The notes beneath the pieces are model-generated. The model had not been told where the DNA came from, did not search any database, and saw only the letters and a program-made list of their open reading frames with translations. Of a DNA stretch of 64,000 nt, positions 58,961 through 64,000 are shown in pieces. This DNA comes from Adiantum capillus-veneris (taxonomy: Eukaryota > Streptophyta > Polypodiopsida > Polypodiales > Pteridaceae). Within the stretch, counting starts at the first letter, position 1, and each line of letters starts with the position of its first letter. The DNA lies in NCBI GenBank assembly GCA_014529385.2, contig CM043955.1:151297640-151361639 (forward strand). Reading direction: 5' to 3'. Position numbers and translations under genes: made by a program.

Positions 58961-61900
58961 TTACACTGAATTCATATGTACATTTGATGTGCTAGCTCTA
59001 TCATTACCCCTCCTTTGCACACGTTGAGTTGGGGCATAAGTAGGTTGTAACCCAAAGGCTTCAAGGTAAAGCTGCAATACATTTGGTGACTTTTCACGAA
59101 GGGAATGGGTAACACATAGCCTATTGCCGTGGAGAAGATAACCATCCTGCAAGGTGAATGGTTCCTCTTTCTTCCCCAAAGCAAGGGCTGACATTATGTC
59201 TCTAAAGTCAGGGTCAGTAGCATACTCATCTATCATAGAGGATAGATCATTGTGAGTAGCTATAGACACCGCATTAACTTTTGGTCGTCGTGAAAGTGCA
59301 TCGGCAACTTGATTGTGCTTACCAGCTATGTGAGCAATATGGAAATTAAATTGCGAAAGAAAATTTGCCCACCTCATTTGTTTGTCGGAAAGTTTGGTTT
59401 GCGTCATGAAATACTTGAGACTTTGGTGGTCGGTTCGTAGGATAAATGGAGTCCCCAATAGGTAGTGCTTCCATGTATCTAGGGCATGTAGAACAGCTAA
59501 AAGCTCTTTCTCATAAATCCCCAAGACTCGTTCATCACTATTGAGCCTTCGGCTCTCATATGCTATGGCATGCCCTTCTTGAAGCAAAACCGCTCCAAGG
59601 CAATCACTACACGCATCACATTGGACCTCAAATGGTTTTGAGAGATCCGGAAGCACGAGGACTGATTGGGAAGTAAGCTTCTCTTTGAGTTTTTCAAAAG
59701 CATTTTGCTCCTTAGCATTCCATACAAACTTAACGTTCTTCTTTGTTAAGTCGTGTAGTGGTCCTGCTACTTGAGAGAATGTTGCTATGAAGCGTCTATA
59801 GTATGCACACATACCAATAAAGCTTCTTAGCTCATGTAGATTCCTTGGGTTAGGCCATGATTTTATTACTTCTAACTTTGATGGATCCATATGAATACCA
59901 TCGTGAGAGATAATATGACCTAGATATTGAATCTCTTGAAGTAAGAATTCACTTTTCTTTTGGTTGAGAAAAAGTTTGTTTTCCCTCAATGCTTGAAAAA
60001 TCACTTGGAGATGTTGCTTATGTTCGTCCAAAGATTTGGAGTAGATGATGATATCATCAAAGAACACTCTAGTGAATTTACGGTATGGTCTAAAAATTTT
60101 CTCCATGAGACGATTGAAAGTAGTTGGTGCATTCGTCAAGCCAAAAGGCATGTCTAGATATTCATAAAGACCAAATGTTGTGTGAAACGCGGTGTTTAGG
60201 ATATCTTCATCCACTATCCTTATTTGATGATAGCCACTCTTAAGATCAATCCTACTGAAGTAGGTAGAGCCTTGTAGCTTATCAAACAGATCTTCTTCCC
60301 GAGGCACGGGAAATCTGTTTTTGATAGTGATATGGTTTAGTGCTCGATAGTCCACACACATACGGTATGTACCATCTTTCTTTTGCACTAAAAGGACTGG
60401 AGAATAAAAGGGAGAGGAACTAGGCCTCACCATCCCTTTGTCTACCAATTTCTGTACTTGCCTCATAATCTCCTCTTGTTGAGCTTGTGAGACTCGATAA
60501 GGAGGTTTGCTAGGCGGTGAGCTTCCTGGAAGGAGCTCAATACGATGGTCATCATCCCCTCGTTTTGGAGGTAGGTCCATAGGGATATCATAGATGAACA
60601 CATCTTGGAATCCTTTTAGAAAAGTAGACAAGTCTAACTCTTCTTGATTCCTATCATTTTCATTTGATGAAACATTATTAGCTTTTAGAGACTCTTTGAC
60701 ATAAATCATGTACGCAGAAACAGAACTCTTCATTGATTCATCAAAAGAAAGAGGATTTACAAGTGGAATAGTGCGACCACGCTCACTAGCGTCTATATAC
60801 ATGTTCTTTTTCCTGTAGGTGAAGTAAATTCTCCTTTCAGGGAACTTCATGTTGGCAGCCATGCGATCAAACCATGCTGCCCCTAGGATAACATCCTGAT
60901 GTTGGAGAGAAGAGATGAAGAAGTCTTCTTTGTCGACATAGCTTTGGACATGAAGCCTCAACTTCCCAATCAAGGGAGTAACGGAGGATTGTTGTCCCTT
61001 GAAAGCTGCATCAGCTGTTACTATATCTCCCATCTCAAAAGCTTGAATGCCCAACTTGGTGGCCAACTCTATTGATATGAAGTTGAGAGTAGAGCCAGGG
61101 TCAAACAAGATGAAGGCATCATGCTCTCTTACCTTTCCCCAAGCATAGGAGAGTGATGATCCTTTGCAATGAGCATCCTCTTTTGGAGCTTCGATGGTGG
61201 AAGCCCTAGGAGTCTCATTGCGAGTATTCTTCTTGGGGCAAGAACGATAGCCATGTCCTTGCTCCCCACACTTGAAACATTTATGGTCCTTGCGAAAAGC
61301 TTCAAGCTCTTCAGGAGAGAGTTTGTTTTTACCTTTGTAAACTCCCTTCTCCTTGGACCGATTGTTGTTGTTGTTATTGTTGTTGTTGGAAGTGCCTTGG
61401 GAATTATTTTGTGCATTGGATTTTCCCTTTGCATCATTTTTATCTTTGTTTTCCATGGGCTTGACGTTACGTCTAGCCCCTTGATGGAAATTGATGCGTG
61501 AAGCAACCATGGTGTGATGGATTACTTCGGTAATAGTACCAGGCCGTTGAGAGTTGATGTATTCGGCCATCTCTTCAGGTAATCCCGCACAGAATTGTTG
61601 TCTTTGCTCGGCAAAGTCTATCTTTTGAAAAACAGTAGCTTTGAGATGTAAATCCCAAAACTTGTCTACATACTTGTTGATAGACTCATGAGAGAGAAGC
61701 TTCAAGCCGCGCCATTCGGTAAGAACTTTATCTTTAGTATCACTTAGAAGAAATTGCTTCATGATGGAAACTCGTAGAGTTTTCCATGTCTTTGGGGCTT
61801 CTCCATTGCCACGGAGGCTAGCCCACCATTGACGAGCTGATTTTTGGAAGTGCATAGCTACATGGCGTAGCTTGGAGGACTCTGTGAAGCCCTCGTCCCC

Positions 61901-62617
61901 AAAGGCCGCATCAAATTGCTGGATGAAGGCCAACACTTTGTCGGTAGCACCAAAGGTGCCATCGTAGGTGAGAAAAGAGATACTCTTTCCTCCCTCCTTG
62001 AACTTCTTTAGCTTTTGTGACCTTCGCCATGCAGGAAATGATTTGCGATGTCCTCCCCTCTTGTATTCTCTAGGAGAATAGCCATAACTTTCATCGGAAG
62101 AGGAGGAAGGTGAAGAAGAAGGAGAAGAGGGTGACCTCTTCCTAGCCCTTTTCTTCCTTTGTTTCCTCTCTTGCCTTTCAGAGTGATGAGGAGAAGGACT
62201 ATAGGTTGCTCTTTTCCTCTTGGGAGGAGTAGGCGATCGTCTAGACCGCCGTCTTCGTGGAGCCACATCTTCAGAAGAACTTAGACTGTCATTGCTTTCT
62301 TTCTCTTTGGATTCCTCCTCTCGAATGGGAGAGAGTCTTCTTTTGGGGGTCTCTTCAAGAGGCCTCCTAAGCTCTCTCTCCTCTGGGAGAGGAAGGGAAA
62401 TTCCATAAGCACGAAGTTGTTGAGTAACTTCGGCTTGCAAAACAGGGTTGCCCATAGCTTGTTGCAACCTAGTGACGAGATAATTCACAAACATGGGAGC
62501 ATCATCATTAGCACCTTCATGTGAAAAATCAAAGCTATCAATGTTCATTCTACTCTCTTGATTATTGTCAGCCATGTTAATAAAATTTATGTTTATACTT
62601 AGTGTATGCTTTGGCAA
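58961..62617 (-). CDS. Ty3/gypsy gag-protease-RT-RNase H, no integrase
   Basis: A single open frame of 1218 codons. Gag: residues about 220-400 (QWWASLRGN, SINKYVDKFWDLHLKA), with an unusual arginine/serine-rich segment at about 85-205 before it and a run of nine Asn near 425. Zinc knuckle CFKCGEQGHGYRSC is at about 445. Protease FDPGSTLNFIS is at about 504. RT: YRMCVDYRALN, DLKSGYHQIRI, catalytic FFDDIIIYS at about 852. RNase H: FEVQCDACSDCLGAV at about 1000 to NQVADALSRR. It then runs only to DGYLLHGNRLCVTHSLREK, where the integrase should begin, and ends in about 30 unrelated residues. The frame is undamaged but the element has lost integrase and the 3' LTR, so it could not move alone. The first ATG is at 62617; MADNNQE at 62575 is an alternative start. 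Confidence 0.9.
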   Translation of the reverse strand: MPKHTLSININFINMADNNQESRMNIDSFDFSHEGANDDAPMFVNYLVTRLQQAMGNPVLQAEVTQQLRAYGISLPLPEERELRRPLEETPKRRLSPIREEESKEKESNDSLSSSEDVAPRRRRSRRSPTPPKRKRATYSPSPHHSERQERKQRKKRARKRSPSSPSSSPSSSSDESYGYSPREYKRGGHRKSFPAWRRSQKLKKFKEGGKSISFLTYDGTFGATDKVLAFIQQFDAAFGDEGFTESSKLRHVAMHFQKSARQWWASLRGNGEAPKTWKTLRVSIMKQFLLSDTKDKVLTEWRGLKLLSHESINKYVDKFWDLHLKATVFQKIDFAEQRQQFCAGLPEEMAEYINSQRPGTITEVIHHTMVASRINFHQGARRNVKPMENKDKNDAKGKSNAQNNSQGTSNNNNNNNNNRSKEKGVYKGKNKLSPEELEAFRKDHKCFKCGEQGHGYRSCPKKNTRNETPRASTIEAPKEDAHCKGSSLSYAWGKVREHDAFILFDPGSTLNFISIELATKLGIQAFEMGDIVTADAAFKGQQSSVTPLIGKLRLHVQSYVDKEDFFISSLQHQDVILGAAWFDRMAANMKFPERRIYFTYRKKNMYIDASERGRTIPLVNPLSFDESMKSSVSAYMIYVKESLKANNVSSNENDRNQEELDLSTFLKGFQDVFIYDIPMDLPPKRGDDDHRIELLPGSSPPSKPPYRVSQAQQEEIMRQVQKLVDKGMVRPSSSPFYSPVLLVQKKDGTYRMCVDYRALNHITIKNRFPVPREEDLFDKLQGSTYFSRIDLKSGYHQIRIVDEDILNTAFHTTFGLYEYLDMPFGLTNAPTTFNRLMEKIFRPYRKFTRVFFDDIIIYSKSLDEHKQHLQVIFQALRENKLFLNQKKSEFLLQEIQYLGHIISHDGIHMDPSKLEVIKSWPNPRNLHELRSFIGMCAYYRRFIATFSQVAGPLHDLTKKNVKFVWNAKEQNAFEKLKEKLTSQSVLVLPDLSKPFEVQCDACSDCLGAVLLQEGHAIAYESRRLNSDERVLGIYEKELLAVLHALDTWKHYLLGTPFILRTDHQSLKYFMTQTKLSDKQMRWANFLSQFNFHIAHIAGKHNQVADALSRRPKVNAVSIATHNDLSSMIDEYATDPDFRDIMSALALGKKEEPFTLQDGYLLHGNRLCVTHSLREKSPNVLQLYLEAFGLQPTYAPTQRVQRRGNDRASTSNVHMNSV

Positions 62618-62976
62618 TACAAAACCTTAGTTGCCACTCCTCTTAGCCTTTGAAAATCGGCTCTTAAGTATCTACACCCACGGCTCAAAGTGGTTAATTA
62701 TAGAAAGTAGAGGAGTAGGTCTAATAGAGCAGAGTTGCCAAGGGCTAGCTCCTTTCGGACTTCTTATGGCTCAATAATGGTAAAGCCGTAGGCAAGTCTA
62801 AAAAGACTCCATTATTAAGTCCAAAGCTCCCGAGGTGTGCACCATCCCCCACATAGTGGGCTTAACAAAACCGATATTAGATCCCAGTTCCACTTACTCT
62901 ATTATAATTAACAACATCAACCATTTATAGGCTACTTAAGGACCTCTCTTCTTAAGCAAGAAAAGAGAAACCAAAT
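62618..62976 (-). other. gypsy 5' leader
   Basis: A 360-bp untranslated stretch between PBS and gag. Nothing else was recognised. Confidence 0.6.
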
Positions 62977-62988
62977 GCTCTGATACCA
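62977..62988 (-). other. gypsy primer-binding site (tRNA-iMet)
   Basis: Minus strand TGGTATCAGAGC followed by ATTTGG, one base from the LTR end CCATTACA. Confidence 0.88.
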
Positions 62989-62989
62989 A

Positions 62990-64000
62990 TGTAATGGAAT
63001 TTGCCTATTCAATTTGAGAATAGCGGAATTTAATGAGAGTACTTTCAAGAAATGATTTTGTGAGCATAGCGGGTAGACATAATTGAAGATAGCAACATAA
63101 TCATAGCAATTAGTTAACTTGGCATAGACAATACTTTTGCAAGAGAGAGAGTTTAGAGAACATGACAACAGTTGAGGACCGGATTTATGTGGAGCCGGTC
63201 CCCCCTCCAATAGGCATTTGTATTATGATTTCTTCCATAAAGAGAGACTTGTTACAATACAGTCTTTGTGTTCCTTGTGACCTAGGTGATGCCATGAAGA
63301 TGGACGGCTTCATGCATCACAAACATAACATAAACTTGAAGAAAGCTTTAACTATCCCAAGCATCAGTCCCAAGACCTCAAACACCTTCGAAGGTGGAGA
63401 GAGCTAGCAGGGAATGAGGGTAGGGAAGAGGAAGAAGAAACATTTCGTAGGAGAAAGAATTAGTTCCTCACTTATCATACTCTTGTTGCTAGCATACATA
63501 ATAGCATAGTAATGAAGAAGAAGAAGATGGCAAGCTTAAGCATTGAAGCATGGCTCTTGGTTGGATTTGCACTCCATAGCCAAGAGTGTTGGTGTAGGCT
63601 CTCAACCTCTACTTGCTTGGAGAAGGAGAGGGAGCTCTTGCACTTTGCATAGTACACAATGAGAGTGCTTGTGAGTGTGTGTGGGTGAGTATACCCCCTA
63701 AGCACCCCCCTAGCTTGCTTGGGTCGACCCCCCCTTGTAGCTCATGCTTGAAGCTCATTGGACCCCTCCAGGCCTAGCCAATCACAAGCAGGATCCATTA
63801 CAAGCAACATGGGTAGCCTTGGGACAAGTGTCCCCCTTTCCCCTTTGAGAGAGAGGACTTGATAAATGAAACAAACAATTAGATAATTCAAGTAATTTAT
63901 CATTGGACCCCTTTGAAGCCTAGCCAATAGGCTTCAACCAACACATGAAGGTAACATGGGTAGGGACCTGACATGTGTCCTTGCTGCCTCTTCAAGCTGG
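62990..64000 (-). repeat. gypsy 5' LTR (far end not seen)
   Basis: Starts on the plus strand with TGTAATGG, directly after the PBS. No second LTR is present in the window because the 3' half of the element is missing, so the far end cannot be set and may lie beyond 64000. No gene in it: frames of 60-90 codons at 62932-63927 are not credible. Confidence 0.55.

Overview
This window looks like part of a large, repeat-rich land-plant nuclear genome. It carries Ty1/copia and Ty3/gypsy elements with initiator-methionine-tRNA primer sites, a hAT transposase of the plant BED-DUF659-dimerisation type, and many LINE copies. The one host gene I recognise is FANCM, the DNA-repair helicase. A large-genome lineage such as a fern, lycophyte or gymnosperm fits the density of elements and the very long intron, but I cannot fix the lineage. 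No rRNA, tRNA, CRISPR or bacterial-type gene was seen.

Host gene. An 83-bp plus-strand exon at 16537-16619 and exons at 45426-45540 (or 45564) and 45622-45713 encode consecutive parts of the FANCM helicase core, ending in the DEAH-box exon. Exon phases match, so everything between them is one intron of about 28.8 kb filled with mobile elements. Earlier and later exons were not found. Most or all of the window is therefore probably intronic FANCM sequence.

Left part (1-16.5 kb). LINE 3'-end scraps in GA tracts; a decayed hAT transposase (944-2870); a dispersed repeat rich in an AAAACGCT motif (3166-3975); a decayed LTR element with gag and protease but no reverse transcriptase (4489-11095), followed by a reading frame carrying about eight W-[IVA]-P-K motifs; an unclassified LTR-like repeat between gag and protease; and a 5'-truncated LINE (13553-15911).

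Middle (16.6-45.4 kb). A small LTR element (17927-20180) sits inside a plus-strand LINE remnant. Then comes a roughly 22-kb run (21099-43305) of at least nine LINE-type elements, all minus strand, joined mostly by (GA)n tracts. They belong to three families distinguished by their 3' ends. Family 1 copies carry ORF1 (coiled coil plus L1 ORF1p-like domain) and ORF2 (endonuclease, YADD reverse transcriptase, CCHC finger). Family 2 is known only from ORF2 ends and 3' UTRs. Family 3 is represented by one element that carries only an intact ORF1-like gene.

Right part (45.7-64 kb). Tandem repeats; a plus-strand LINE array in (CT)n tracts (49862-53104); a second copy of the LTR-like repeat, split by a copia element with 266-bp LTRs (53793-58529); and a gypsy element whose 1218-residue gag-protease-RT-RNase H frame is intact but lacks integrase (58961-62617), followed by its primer site and one LTR edge.

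Most unusual signals: in all three family-1 copies where it can be checked, ORF1 and ORF2 share one reading frame and are separated by a single TGA followed by CGG or CAG, with the amino acids after the stop conserved; all three families share a two-stem 3'-terminal hairpin kept by compensating base changes; the elements sit in TC tracts always in the same orientation; and there is an ORF1-only 'half-LINE'.
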